From: Roseibium algicola
Lineage (GTDB): Bacteria; Pseudomonadota; Alphaproteobacteria; Rhizobiales; Stappiaceae
NCBI RefSeq assembly: GCF_001999245.1
Contig: NZ_CP019630.1
Location: 5,919,001 to 5,983,000 of the forward strand
Length of the DNA: 64,000 nucleotides
Direction: 5' to 3'
The notes beneath the pieces were generated by a model. It was not told the DNA's origin and ran no database searches. It saw only the letters and a list, made by a program, of their open reading frames with translations. Of this stretch, positions 43,414-53,064 are shown piece by piece (the first letter of the stretch is position 1; every line of letters begins with the position of its first letter). Made by a program: the position numbers and the translations under genes.

Positions 43414-45351
43414 TCAGGAGCGCGGAAACGTGACCAGCTTACTCCTGTCCTGTTCCTGCCGCGCGATCGTCCGTTTTTCTTCCGGTTCCATGTACATTTC
43501 AGGTAGATCCAGAGTGTAAACGATGATGTCGGAACTGAGACCGCGCAATTGTCCCTTCCAGATCTCAGCAACCGGATAGGACGAAGGCAGTTTCTCGGCG
43601 ACCGATTGACTGACTGCGAGACGAACCTTGTGGTCCTTGGCAACGGATTCGACCCGGCTTGCCGTGTTGACGGTGGTGCCCATGACTGTGAAGGAACGGC
43701 GATGCTCACCACCGATGTCGCCGACCAGAACCGGTCCGGCGTTAAGGGCTATGCGCAGGTCCAGCGGCGGTTGTCCGGTGATTTCGCGCAATCTGTCTAG
43801 CAGGTTAATGATTTCTGTTGCGGCATCGACAGCCGATTTTTCGGGATGCTCAACCGTATTGGGTGCGTTCCAGACCGCCATGATCGCATCGCCGATATAC
43901 TTGTCGATATACCCTTGGTGAGCAGTGATCACCTGTCCGATTCTGTCAAAACAGGAATTGACCACGCGTACCACATCCTTATCGGCGAGCTTTTCCGACA
44001 TCTTGGTGAAGCCCACGATATCGATGAAGGCCACGACGACATGCCGGGTTTCCCCACCAAGCGCCGGCAACTGTTCAGAACTCGCCATCAGCTTGATGAC
44101 ATCCGGGGCAAGGTAGTGACCGAAGAGCCTCACCAGAGACCTCTGCCGGCGCTGCAGGATGCCAACCTTCCCGACAGCCGCGATGATTGTCGCGGTGACG
44201 AAGGCAACCGGAGCAACGCCTGGCGAAGGAAACATGCCGAGCTCCATACTGCCAAGGCTCACCCCCAGTCCGCAAAGCACTCCGCCGACAGCCACAACCG
44301 GTAAGACGACCAGCGGAAGCGACAGACCTGCGAGCGCGCCAACCACGGCAAAGATGACTGCAAATGCGGGGACAAGGCCAGCGGGGGGCTCGGTCACGAT
44401 CCTTCCGGCGATAGGCGAGCCGATGAAATCGGCCAGTACAAATACACCGGCGGTTTGCGGCTGTACGCGTGGTCGCCCGCTTGGCCCCGTTTCCGCTAGT
44501 TCTTCCGGCAGATGAGGCAGGAAACGGTCTGAAAAAAGATGCTCGTCTTCATAGGGCAACAGCCCGCCGAACAGTACGATGCGGCCTTCTGCAAAACGGG
44601 CAAGCTCTTGCCTGCCCTCTTCACTTTCCAGAAGCTGTAGAACGTCGATAAGCGAAAGATACGGAACGGACGTCGCGAGGCGGGCGGATGGCACCGGAAT
44701 GTAGGTTTCAGCTAACTCGACACCTGCGATACCCAAAAGCGCATCGATCAGATGTGGAGAAGCGGTGAGAGGTGAATGCGGCTCGTGTCGTCGCACCACA
44801 CCGTCGCTGTCAGTTGAAACGATAACCGACCTGACACCGCCCTCACCGGCTGCAGCGGAAAACATGCGTTGAGGGACGCCTATTTCGGTGTGAGCAATGA
44901 ACACCTTGCCGCGGTTCTGATAGAGGAATCGCTGAAATGCCAGGTCAAAGCCTTTCAATCTGGCTTCGCCGGTGCTGGGATCCACAAAGCCGTCCGCACT
45001 ATAGGCAAATACAAAGTCATAGCCCAGCGCCACCGCGCCGGCATTCAACATGGCTTGTCCGGCCTCTGCCAGAACCGGGGTCATCAGAACCCGCGGTATT
45101 GGTGCCAACCGGTCGGAGTTAAGCGCTTTTTGATCAAGACCGACCACGACAACAGGTGCAGGACCTGCCTGCTCCTTGTTGTCCATGAGGGCCTTGATCT
45201 GGAACAGGCGGTCTGTCACCCACCCTTCCCAGATGGCCTTTTGAGCGGATAAACCGATGGCGATCCCAGCCCCTACCGCAACGAGTGCGATGAGCAAGAT
45301 GAGCTGTTTTCGTCCAATGGCTGCGTCCGCGAACCGGCCGCCAAATATCAT
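43414..45351 (-). CDS. CHASE2-domain class III adenylate/guanylate cyclase
   Basis: A 645-residue membrane cyclase: one N-terminal helix (about 15-33), a periplasmic CHASE2 sensor domain (about 40-320), then three membrane helices (about 325-400), and a cytoplasmic class III cyclase domain (about 430-610). That domain has both metal Asp residues (FIDIVGFTK near 440 and GDAIMAVWNAP near 488). It should convert ATP (or GTP) to the cyclic nucleotide in response to an envelope signal. It starts inside the stop of the upstream FecR-like gene (4-base overlap). Paired CHASE2 cyclase and FecR-like genes are common in proteobacteria. Confidence 0.9.
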   Translation of the reverse strand: MIFGGRFADAAIGRKQLILLIALVAVGAGIAIGLSAQKAIWEGWVTDRLFQIKALMDNKEQAGPAPVVVVGLDQKALNSDRLAPIPRVLMTPVLAEAGQAMLNAGAVALGYDFVFAYSADGFVDPSTGEARLKGFDLAFQRFLYQNRGKVFIAHTEIGVPQRMFSAAAGEGGVRSVIVSTDSDGVVRRHEPHSPLTASPHLIDALLGIAGVELAETYIPVPSARLATSVPYLSLIDVLQLLESEEGRQELARFAEGRIVLFGGLLPYEDEHLFSDRFLPHLPEELAETGPSGRPRVQPQTAGVFVLADFIGSPIAGRIVTEPPAGLVPAFAVIFAVVGALAGLSLPLVVLPVVAVGGVLCGLGVSLGSMELGMFPSPGVAPVAFVTATIIAAVGKVGILQRRQRSLVRLFGHYLAPDVIKLMASSEQLPALGGETRHVVVAFIDIVGFTKMSEKLADKDVVRVVNSCFDRIGQVITAHQGYIDKYIGDAIMAVWNAPNTVEHPEKSAVDAATEIINLLDRLREITGQPPLDLRIALNAGPVLVGDIGGEHRRSFTVMGTTVNTASRVESVAKDHKVRLAVSQSVAEKLPSSYPVAEIWKGQLRGLSSDIIVYTLDLPEMYMEPEEKRTIARQEQDRSKLVTFPRS

Positions 45352-46028
45352 TTCACGATGACGACAGCGGTTTTCCGTCCAACCTGGACCGGGTCAATGG
45401 TGATCGTGCGCATGACGACACCATAGTCTGGCGCCTTGCCTTGCAGGAACAGCTCAACCTCAACGGCCTCGTCTTCCGGCTCACGGTTCGGCATGTCGGT
45501 CAGAATATTGTCGAGCATGTCGAAGCGCTTGGGTTCACCGCCCCCAAAGGAAACAAACACCGTGTCGTATTGATCGCGCAGCTTGTTGTCGAACCGCAGC
45601 ATCAATGACGCAGCTTTCTTGTTTTCCAGTGTAAGGCCACGCAGCGTGACGGTCAGACCTTTGTCAGCCTTTTCGCTGTCGGTTCCGCTGTCTGCCTGCA
45701 AGCAGTTTCCCGCTCTCAGAACTTTCTGTTCAGAACCCTCTGCTGTGTATCCCTCGGAAGATACCTTGAGCACACCGGCCTGAATCCTGACTTCCTGACA
45801 CGCGGAATAGTCCAGCAGGTCAACATGTCCGGTAGCGCCGAGATCGACTACGTCACCAGGCATTAGCTCGGTAAACGCGGACACATCAACACCTTCCGAC
45901 TTGTCCAGCACCAGCGCAATCGGATCCGCTAGTGCAGATCCGGCGGACAGCGCAAACATCAGACCAGCGATAGCACTCGTGGCCTGCAAACTTCGCCTTG
46001 AACAGGCATGCTTCAAAATCCGTTTCAT
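45348..46028 (-). CDS. secreted FecR-like protein, partner of CHASE2 cyclase
   Basis: A 226-residue protein with a signal peptide (hydrophobic core about 17-30, cleavage after ALA-DPIALV). The N-terminal mature part (about 45-105) has FecR-like beta-strands: FTELMPGDVVDLGATGHVDLLDY followed by Cys and VRIQAGVLKV. Two Cys (about 78 and 108) could form a disulfide. The C-terminal part is a second beta-domain. It may bind a periplasmic cue and present it to the CHASE2 domain of the overlapping cyclase gene. Family assignment beyond FecR-like is uncertain. Confidence 0.7.
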   Translation of the reverse strand: MKRILKHACSRRSLQATSAIAGLMFALSAGSALADPIALVLDKSEGVDVSAFTELMPGDVVDLGATGHVDLLDYSACQEVRIQAGVLKVSSEGYTAEGSEQKVLRAGNCLQADSGTDSEKADKGLTVTLRGLTLENKKAASLMLRFDNKLRDQYDTVFVSFGGGEPKRFDMLDNILTDMPNREPEDEAVEVELFLQGKAPDYGVVMRTITIDPVQVGRKTAVVIVK

Positions 46029-46189
46029 GAAGGGCTCCTGATTCCCTGGTCATTCCAAATACGCCCGGCCTTTTCGACGCAGCCCAGCGCTGACTATGGT
46101 TCGATATTACCAGAGGATGGCGAAATGAGTGTGGCCATGGTCACAAAAATTCTTTTCAAGCGCAACAAGATAGAAGGAGACCTCGCGTG

Positions 46190-47815
46190 TCAGCCGGCAG
46201 GCTCCGTGTAGACACCGGCAATACCCACGGCATCTGCATACTGGCCAATCAACTCAAGCAATTTTGGTGTCAGCTCGGCGCTCAGAGGTTTGCCATCGAG
46301 TGCAGCCAATACGCCGACCAATTGAGGCATCGGTTTGGCCGCCCGTACCATAACGATATGGTCCGCACCGAACGGCAGGGCAGCCCTCAAGTTCAACACG
46401 TAAGGCTTGGCTGCCTGAACCGTGGTGTCCTTGCCAAGCGGATCCGCTTTCTTGTTGGGGGCAAGCAGACGAAGCGTGCCGTCTGCTTCCAGCGCGAACA
46501 CGGCCATATTGCCTGACTGGTCCGATTTAAGACCAACCTTGAACGCATCTCCTTCAGGGATATGCCCGACTGACGGCTGGAGTGTTCCTTCAATAGGCTG
46601 GCGCTCACGCGACAAGGCATAAAGATCGGTCAGAAAACCCCATTTGGTCACAACATCGGAAAACCGGTCGATGTTGGTCGCCTTGCCGCGCAGCACCACG
46701 TCGCCAAATTTGGTCAGGACGTCGCCTTCTTCCACATCCCAGAACAGATCCGCGGTCCCATCTTCAACGACCTTGAGGCGGCCCTCCTGTTTGCCGGCCA
46801 GCTGCTGCAATACCGGTGTGGCAGCATTGGTGCTCGCAGACAGGGTCAAGACGCCGTTTTCATGTGCGAATATCTGCTCGTTGACACGCGGCAGGACAGC
46901 GGCGCGGCTGTCACCGCTCATGGTCAGGCTGGGCGACTGGCGTCCCTCCGTTGCGACCCGCACGGTTTCCTTGAGAAACAGGCTGAGCTCCTCCATTGAG
47001 ATACCGCCATCGCGATCCAGATCCGCCCTTCCCTCGACACCGCGCGCAAAGGCCCAGCTCAAGGCACCGCGCGGTTCACCGGCAATCATAAGCTCCGGGA
47101 TGACCTGTCCATCGACAGTAGCGCCTACGTAGATAACGTTGGGAAGGTCCTGGACATCGCCTGACTGCTGCGCGTTTCTGGCCAGCATGGGCGGAAGAGG
47201 TTGAGAGCGAAGGGCGTCGTTCTCGAACGGTGGTAAACCAACCAGCCGCGTCCCCAGCCGCGTGATACGCGGGTCCACGGATCGGGTCATTGTGCCTGAG
47301 TGGCAGCTATCTGCCAGAACCAGAACACTGCGTCCACCAGCAGCCCGGAGCATTGCGGCGATGTCATCGTCTCGCAGTCTCTCGCCATTACCCGGAGCTG
47401 CAATATCGAAACCGGCCAGAAGGAAGACTTCGTCCATGCCGTCTTCTTCCGAACCCTTTACCCACTCGGGCTCCTGCGCCCCGTGCCCAGCATAGGACAA
47501 AACAAGAACATCATCAGCGTCCGCGCGGGAAATGAGATCCTGCCACGACGAAAGGATTGCCTGCCTTGACGCATCGGCATCGTATAGCGTGGTCAGGTCG
47601 GTAACACCGGCAGCTGTCAGTGTTTCGGCGATGTCTCGCGCATCATTGACCGCCCCCTTCAAGGGAGAAACGTGCTGATAGGCGTCGACGCCCACAACGA
47701 GTGCTCGCCACTGTCCGGCTTCCGCTGTCGAGCCAAAGCTCACCGCAATAAGAAACAGGCCGCACATTCTGGCCCAGAAATATCGTCCGGACGCCAGGCC
47801 AAATGGAACATTCAT
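46190..47815 (-). CDS. secreted caspase-family (C14) protein with EF-hand-like loop
   Basis: A 541-residue protein with an N-terminal signal segment (about 15-33). The caspase domain (about 35-300) has His111 (LSYAGHG) and Cys171 (LADSCHSG). The Asp-rich loop DLDRDGGISMEEL near residue 275 looks like a calcium-binding EF-hand, so activity may depend on calcium. The C-terminal part (about 330-541) resembles DUF4384-type domains often seen after bacterial caspases (VGLKSDQSGNMAVFALEADGTLRLLAPN). It is downstream of a lipoprotein and another caspase-like gene, in one apparent operon. Confidence 0.85.
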   Translation of the reverse strand: MNVPFGLASGRYFWARMCGLFLIAVSFGSTAEAGQWRALVVGVDAYQHVSPLKGAVNDARDIAETLTAAGVTDLTTLYDADASRQAILSSWQDLISRADADDVLVLSYAGHGAQEPEWVKGSEEDGMDEVFLLAGFDIAAPGNGERLRDDDIAAMLRAAGGRSVLVLADSCHSGTMTRSVDPRITRLGTRLVGLPPFENDALRSQPLPPMLARNAQQSGDVQDLPNVIYVGATVDGQVIPELMIAGEPRGALSWAFARGVEGRADLDRDGGISMEELSLFLKETVRVATEGRQSPSLTMSGDSRAAVLPRVNEQIFAHENGVLTLSASTNAATPVLQQLAGKQEGRLKVVEDGTADLFWDVEEGDVLTKFGDVVLRGKATNIDRFSDVVTKWGFLTDLYALSRERQPIEGTLQPSVGHIPEGDAFKVGLKSDQSGNMAVFALEADGTLRLLAPNKKADPLGKDTTVQAAKPYVLNLRAALPFGADHIVMVRAAKPMPQLVGVLAALDGKPLSAELTPKLLELIGQYADAVGIAGVYTEPAG

Positions 47816-47839
47816 CGGTGTTACCTTTTCTGTGCGAGG

Positions 47840-48103
47840 TTAGCCCCAGCTACCGCCGCCGCCGCCACTTGGGCCACCGCCGCCGCCACCTCCACCATTA
47901 TCCCGATCCCGTAAACTAGGATCATTGATGGGATCGTACACAGGCGAAGAAGCTGGGCTTGTTGTCGTCTTTGTCCGTGTTACTGGTTTTGCACTTTGTG
48001 GGGGTGAGACTGCTTGCGGAGCCGGATTTTGCTGTGTCTGGCATCCTGCCACCATCAGCGTCAGCAGTCCTGTGACTGGCAATAAGTACAAGAACGATTT
48101 CAT
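47840..48103 (-). CDS. small lipoprotein with poly-glycine C-terminal tail
   Basis: An 87-residue protein with a lipoprotein signal (LLTLMVAGC, lipidated Cys21). A Pro/Thr/Ser-rich middle is followed by a C-terminal tail of two Gly runs (eight and five Gly) separated by PSG and ending in SWG. There is no folded domain. It lies 20 bases after one caspase-like gene and 24 bases before the next, so all three are probably co-transcribed. The Gly-rich tail might be recognised by the neighbouring proteases or embed in a matrix; this is a guess. Confidence 0.7.
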   Translation of the reverse strand: MKSFLYLLPVTGLLTLMVAGCQTQQNPAPQAVSPPQSAKPVTRTKTTTSPASSPVYDPINDPSLRDRDNGGGGGGGGPSGGGGGSWG

Positions 48104-48123
48104 CTGAATATCTCCCTCAACGA

Positions 48124-50841
48124 TTAAAACAGATCATATCTGGGACGGTTCTGTTCCCACTGATGCTTTACCAGTGCAATCAGGGCCTCATCGCCTTCGG
48201 AAGGCGCCCGTCCAGAGGCTTCAAAGAAGTCGGCCAGGGCTTCACGGGTTTTCCGTCCCGGCTGCCCGTCAACCGGTCCTGGATCGAAACCGAGATCGGT
48301 CAGGGTCTGTTGCAACACCTTTGCCTTGAGGTTTTTCCGCGCATCGCCGAGAGCGGTCTTTGCCTGCTCGGCAGCCTGCGAAGACGGTTCAACAGCCACA
48401 GCCATGGCAAGCATGCGAACACGGTCCTGGCCTGCGGCATCGCCATCTTGCTGGCCAAGCATCCACGCGGTGTTGAATGCACCCCAGGGATCTCCGCGCT
48501 GGGCACTTTCACGGAACCAGCGAGTTGCCTCTTCCGCGTTTTTCTCAACACCCTGGCCATTGTAGTAAAGCAGTCCGATGGCCGTGCCTGCGGCGGGGTG
48601 CCCGCCTTCATGTGCTTTCATGAACCAGCCAAGCGCTGCTTCATAGTCCTGCGGCACACCTTTACCATCGCGGTACAGCGTCCCCATGTTCAGGTAGCCA
48701 TAAATGTCGTTCCGCGATGCCGAGCGATTGTAGTAATAAACGGCGCGGTCGATGTTTTCTTCCACGTGCTGGCCATTCAGGTAGAAGCCACCAATGGCAT
48801 TGAACGAGAACGTGTGGCCTGCCTCCACCGACTGCAGCAGTTTGTCCAGGCCGTCCTTTTCGTTCTGGGCCGTGCCTTCGCCCTTGATCTCGGCCATACC
48901 AAGCGAATGCAGAGCATAGGCGTCTCCCCGCTCCGCAGCCTTGCGGTATAGGTCGACAGCCTTCTCACGGTCACGATCGATCCCGGCACCCAGGAAATAC
49001 ATGCGCCCCAGCACCTGGCCGGCACGAACATGTCCCATCTGGTAGGCTTGTTCAAAGTAACCGACAGCCTGTTGCAGGTTACCGGCGGCAAATGCTCCAC
49101 GACCGCGCTGGAAGACGAACCGGCCGATCTCCGGGTAGGCAGCCATCGCTTCGGCGCAGGCCGTATCCACAGCCGCCGCATCAAGATCATTGGCGAGCCG
49201 TCCTTCCGTAACCGCCTGCAAATCGAAAGGCTGGGTTGCCAGGCGATCGCACTGCGTTACACGGGGTTGAACGATCTGCGTGATGGTTCTGGCGGGCGTT
49301 CCTTCGACAGCCGGCAATTCCAGAGCAAATTTCCGCGCTTCGCTTTCGCTGCCGATCTGCGGACGGACGGTCAACGTCGCGAGCGCAGAAACAGGAAAAC
49401 GGTCGCCGGCCTGCAGCAATCGGTTGTCGGAAGCAAGCTGCAGGTCCGTATCGACAGAGACAACCTTCAGCCAATCGCTTGTTGCCGGCAGATCCTCGAC
49501 AGGCGCATCCGGATAGACGTTTACGGGGCCGGTGCCGATATCAGCTTCTACCGCTCCCTTTGAGGCCGTGTTGCCCAGCCATGACAGGAGAGCTTCAAGC
49601 CGCTTTGTGCGGTTTTCCTCCACCTGCTCGTTTTGCACCGGCGTTTCGGCCTGTGCGACCGTAATTGAGGCGATCGCGGATGCAGAACCACCCCATTGGT
49701 CCTCTACCTCGTAGGAGATCAGTTCCACGTCGCCGGGTTGGGTGCCTTCCGGAAAGAACTCGAGACTGGCAAGCTCTGCCGCATCTATCACGTCCCCTTC
49801 GGCAACGGCCCGGCCTCCCGGCAGCTTCAAGGTACCTTTTTCAGGTAGCAAGGTGAGCTTCGCCTTCAGCTTTCCACCTTCCGGCTGAACCGGTTCGGGG
49901 ATGCTGATCGGGACGGATTCAGCCGATGCAGATACACTGACCCTGTGATGAGCAGTCACGATCGGAGCCGGTTTGGGCGGTACGAAATAGAAGCTGGTGA
50001 CGAGCGTTGAATCCTCATATGGGATCTGCTGGCCGCCGGTCTTGCGAACCACGTCATCGCGAACCTTGGTCATCAGGTCCTTGATCTCGAGCGCCGGATC
50101 AAGAGCATTTTCGACCACAGAAGAGGTGAACGGGCTCATCGGCCCCTTGCCGTCGTAGGCAACCTGACCAGGACGTGTGGCATAGGAGATGAATGTGCCG
50201 AGCTTGTTCGGAATCCGGCGCAGCCCTCTGGTCTTTCCGAGCGAATATTCTTCCTCGCCCCAAAACAGGCTTGCGATTTCGAACGGGTTGTCCCGGCAGG
50301 CGTCAAGCATGACGATCTGCAGGCTGGAAGCGGCCTTCATGTAGTCCAACAGATGGGACACCTTGAGGCTTTCGAATTCCAGGTCGTATTGAGAGGACAG
50401 TTTGGCGTCGACAGGAAGAATGAAATTGGATTCGCCAACCTGAAGCGCATGACCGGAATAGTAGAACAGCGCCGTGTCGCCGTCGTTCAGTTCCCGCAGG
50501 AACCGGCGTACGACCTGTTCCAGATCCTTCTTGTTGAGGTCCGTGCCGATCGTCACATCAAAATCGGCCTCCCGAAGGATCCTGGCGATTTCCGTCGTGT
50601 CCGTAACGGGATTTTCCAGCGGGGTCACATACTGGTATTCCTGGTTGCCGATGACCAGCGCAACCCTGCGCCCGTCCTCGGTCTGTGCCATCGCCTGGGC
50701 GGAAGGCAATGCAAGAGCAGCCCCCACCGGCAGGCTCAGAAGGCCCATCCTGACAGCTTTCCTAAACCGGCCAACAGGCTTGGTGGAGGTCATAGATTTG
50801 CCAACTCGTGTGGCAAGAGGTCGATAATCCCGTTTCTGCAT
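48124..50841 (-). CDS. secreted caspase-family (C14) protein with cadherin-like, SEL1 repeat and peptidoglycan-binding-like regions
   Basis: A 905-residue protein. The N-terminus is long and basic, followed by a signal segment (about 32-52). The caspase domain (about 56-275) has His131 (FYYSGHA) and Cys182 (LDACRDN). A cadherin-like beta-domain lies at about 325-395 (LTLLPEKGTLKLPGGRAVAEG). SEL1-type repeats run about 600-790 (AYQMGHVRAGQVLGRMY, AAERGDAYALHSLG, and so on). A peptidoglycan-binding-like segment is near the C-terminus (LTDLGFDPGPVDGQPGRKTREAL). It is the first gene of the minus-strand group 50841-43414. It is probably a periplasmic protease or scaffold. Confidence 0.87.
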   Translation of the reverse strand: MQKRDYRPLATRVGKSMTSTKPVGRFRKAVRMGLLSLPVGAALALPSAQAMAQTEDGRRVALVIGNQEYQYVTPLENPVTDTTEIARILREADFDVTIGTDLNKKDLEQVVRRFLRELNDGDTALFYYSGHALQVGESNFILPVDAKLSSQYDLEFESLKVSHLLDYMKAASSLQIVMLDACRDNPFEIASLFWGEEEYSLGKTRGLRRIPNKLGTFISYATRPGQVAYDGKGPMSPFTSSVVENALDPALEIKDLMTKVRDDVVRKTGGQQIPYEDSTLVTSFYFVPPKPAPIVTAHHRVSVSASAESVPISIPEPVQPEGGKLKAKLTLLPEKGTLKLPGGRAVAEGDVIDAAELASLEFFPEGTQPGDVELISYEVEDQWGGSASAIASITVAQAETPVQNEQVEENRTKRLEALLSWLGNTASKGAVEADIGTGPVNVYPDAPVEDLPATSDWLKVVSVDTDLQLASDNRLLQAGDRFPVSALATLTVRPQIGSESEARKFALELPAVEGTPARTITQIVQPRVTQCDRLATQPFDLQAVTEGRLANDLDAAAVDTACAEAMAAYPEIGRFVFQRGRGAFAAGNLQQAVGYFEQAYQMGHVRAGQVLGRMYFLGAGIDRDREKAVDLYRKAAERGDAYALHSLGMAEIKGEGTAQNEKDGLDKLLQSVEAGHTFSFNAIGGFYLNGQHVEENIDRAVYYYNRSASRNDIYGYLNMGTLYRDGKGVPQDYEAALGWFMKAHEGGHPAAGTAIGLLYYNGQGVEKNAEEATRWFRESAQRGDPWGAFNTAWMLGQQDGDAAGQDRVRMLAMAVAVEPSSQAAEQAKTALGDARKNLKAKVLQQTLTDLGFDPGPVDGQPGRKTREALADFFEASGRAPSEGDEALIALVKHQWEQNRPRYDLF

Positions 50842-51130
50842 AACGTCCTCAGCGCTTAAATCCGCGTGTAACTATCGCGCTAGAGCTGCTGCCTGTCTGT
50901 GATGGAACTCACACGGAGGCACTTCCGGCTCCAAAGCGTCCGGCGCCCCCGTCGATCAAATACCCTTAGGGAAAGTGATGCACACTTGTGGTTCCGACGC
51001 AAGGGAGACGACATCAGCAACCGTCAGCTGTTCAGGCAAAGCCGAGGGAATGCCACCTCAGGCAAGTGTTTCTTTTCATTTCGAGTCATCCTACGCTGCT
51101 GCAAAAGCCTGCAAATGCTCGGGAGGTCAG

Positions 51131-51982
51131 ATGACAGACGCGTTCAGGATTCGCCAGCTGAAGGAAAGTGAGATTCACATTCCACTCGAATTGGCGATGG
51201 AGGAAGGTTGGAACCCCGGGATTGAAGACGGCCCAGCATTCTTCACAGCCGATCCGAACGGGTATTTTGCCGGCGAAATAGACGGAAAGTTGATCAACGT
51301 TATTTCGGCAGTCCGCTACGGCGATACATTCGGCTTCATCGGGCTCTATATCTGCAAGCCCGAATTCCGGACCATGGGATACGGCCACCGGATCTGGGAC
51401 CATGCAATGGCATATCTGGGGTCTCGGGTCATCGGTCTGGATGCGGTAAATGAGCAGACTGCGAGTTATGCCCAGCACGGGTTCAAATCTGTCTACCGGA
51501 ACATCCGGCATGCCGGCATCTCAATGTGCGATACGCCCATGGACCCGCGCCTTGCACCACTGGGTCATGGCCTTTTTCCCGGCATACGTGATTATGACCA
51601 ACGCTTCTTTCCGGCTGAACGCACGCAATTCCTGAAGACCTGGGCCGCCCCCATGCTGGAAACACGTCGCGGCTTTGCCTTTGTCGAAGATGGTCATGTC
51701 AGGGGCTACGGCATTATCCGCCAGTGCCATGAAGGCTACAAGATCGGGCCCCTTTTCGCGGATGAGCCGGAAATTGCCGATACCTTGTTCCGCACACTTG
51801 CCGGTCAGGTCAAAGGACAGACCATTATCCTCGACACGCCCGAACCCAATGCGGCAGCATTGCTGATGGCGGAAAAATACGAGCTGTCACCGGAATTTGA
51901 AACCTTCCGCATGTATCGCGGCCTGGCACCCGATCTGCCTTTGGACCAGCTCTACGGCATCACAACATTCGAATTGGGCTGA
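51131..51982 (+). CDS. GNAT family N-acetyltransferase
   Basis: A 283-residue protein. The ATG at 51131 is preceded by GGGAGG; the open frame upstream to 50975 is Cys/Ser-rich and unlikely. The N-terminal GNAT domain (about 1-135) includes FIGLYICKPEFRTMGYGHRIWDHAM, the acetyl-CoA loop. The C-terminal part (about 150-283) matches the second domain found in YitI-type GNAT proteins (RGYGIIRQCHEGYKIGPLFADE). It acetylates an unknown small molecule or amino group in the cytoplasm. It stands alone, convergent with the next gene. Confidence 0.85.
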   Translation: MTDAFRIRQLKESEIHIPLELAMEEGWNPGIEDGPAFFTADPNGYFAGEIDGKLINVISAVRYGDTFGFIGLYICKPEFRTMGYGHRIWDHAMAYLGSRVIGLDAVNEQTASYAQHGFKSVYRNIRHAGISMCDTPMDPRLAPLGHGLFPGIRDYDQRFFPAERTQFLKTWAAPMLETRRGFAFVEDGHVRGYGIIRQCHEGYKIGPLFADEPEIADTLFRTLAGQVKGQTIILDTPEPNAAALLMAEKYELSPEFETFRMYRGLAPDLPLDQLYGITTFELG

Positions 51983-52017
51983 GGCGGCAGTCCGCCCCGC
52001 GCCCTGTGTGTTTCCAA

Positions 52018-52962
52018 TCAATGCTCGACTGACTGGTAGGCAAGAATGGCGCCGGCAAGGTCTTCCAGCGCTGCCCCCACCGACTTGAACATGGTGATGG
52101 CTTCTTCACTCTGCCGGCCAGGATGGTCACCCCGACAAAGCTCATACAGGTCAGCCTTGATTTCGCCTGGCGACAATACCCCGGCCTTGATCGGCTGAAC
52201 GATATCTCCACCTTCGGAAAGGCACCCATCGCGGGTGTCCACGAAGATCTCTGCCCGCTTGACAAGATCGTCGTCACTCTCGCGCATGCTGGGCTTGAAG
52301 GCCCCCACAAGATCCACATGCGTTCCCGGCTTCAACAAGGCACCCTTGATCAAGGGTTCGGAAGAGAGAGTTGCGGCACTGACGATATCCGCTTCCCCAA
52401 GCGCTTCCTTCAAACTTGTTGCTGACTTCAGTTTCACCGGGAACTGGTCGGCAAGCGAGCGCACGACTTCTTCCGTCTTTTCCCTGGACCGCCCCCAGAT
52501 GGTGACTTCGTCAATGGAACGAACGGCCATATGCGCGGCGATCAGATTGGGAGCAAGGCGCCCGGTGCCGAGTACCAGCAGATGCCGCGCGTCGGAGCGA
52601 GCCAGGTAGCTGGCCGCAAGTGCGGAGGCCGCTGCGGTGCGCCTGGCTGTCAATTCGCCACCGTCGATAAGCGCGAGCATCTCTCCGGTTCGTGCATCCG
52701 ACAAAAGGTATTGCGCAGAAATTGCGGGAAGATTGCGCTCCGAATTGCCCGGAACCACATTGACCACCTTTACGCCCGCATATCCGCCCGGCACCCAGGC
52801 CGGCATCAGCAGCACAGTCGCATCGGGTTCACCGGGTATTTCCATGTCATGATGGTGGCGGGTTGGCATCACGCAGCCAGACCGGAACATCTTTGCCAAA
52901 GCGTCTATCAGATCAGGATATGGCAACGCATCGCGGGTCTGGTCTTCGGTCAAAAGCAGCAT
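52018..52962 (-). CDS. ornithine cyclodeaminase/mu-crystallin family protein
   Basis: A 314-residue NAD(P)-dependent enzyme of the OCD/mu-crystallin family. Features seen are the N-terminal substrate part with a PTRHHHDM block, KVVNVVPGN-type sequence, the Rossmann loop VLGTGRLAPNLIAAH, and DIVSAATLSSEPLI followed by HVDLVGAFKPSMRE. Members include ornithine cyclodeaminase, alanine dehydrogenase and ketimine reductases. The residues here do not let me choose, so the substrate is left open. No operon partner is apparent. Confidence 0.85.
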   Translation of the reverse strand: MLLLTEDQTRDALPYPDLIDALAKMFRSGCVMPTRHHHDMEIPGEPDATVLLMPAWVPGGYAGVKVVNVVPGNSERNLPAISAQYLLSDARTGEMLALIDGGELTARRTAAASALAASYLARSDARHLLVLGTGRLAPNLIAAHMAVRSIDEVTIWGRSREKTEEVVRSLADQFPVKLKSATSLKEALGEADIVSAATLSSEPLIKGALLKPGTHVDLVGAFKPSMRESDDDLVKRAEIFVDTRDGCLSEGGDIVQPIKAGVLSPGEIKADLYELCRGDHPGRQSEEAITMFKSVGAALEDLAGAILAYQSVEH

Positions 52963-53064
52963 GTTGGGCCAATCTGTTAAGTGTTAACTTTATTGATACA
53001 AATCATATTCCCCGGAGCAGTCCAAGCATTTGCTCGGACGAAAAACTCCAGGAGAGCGTAATTT

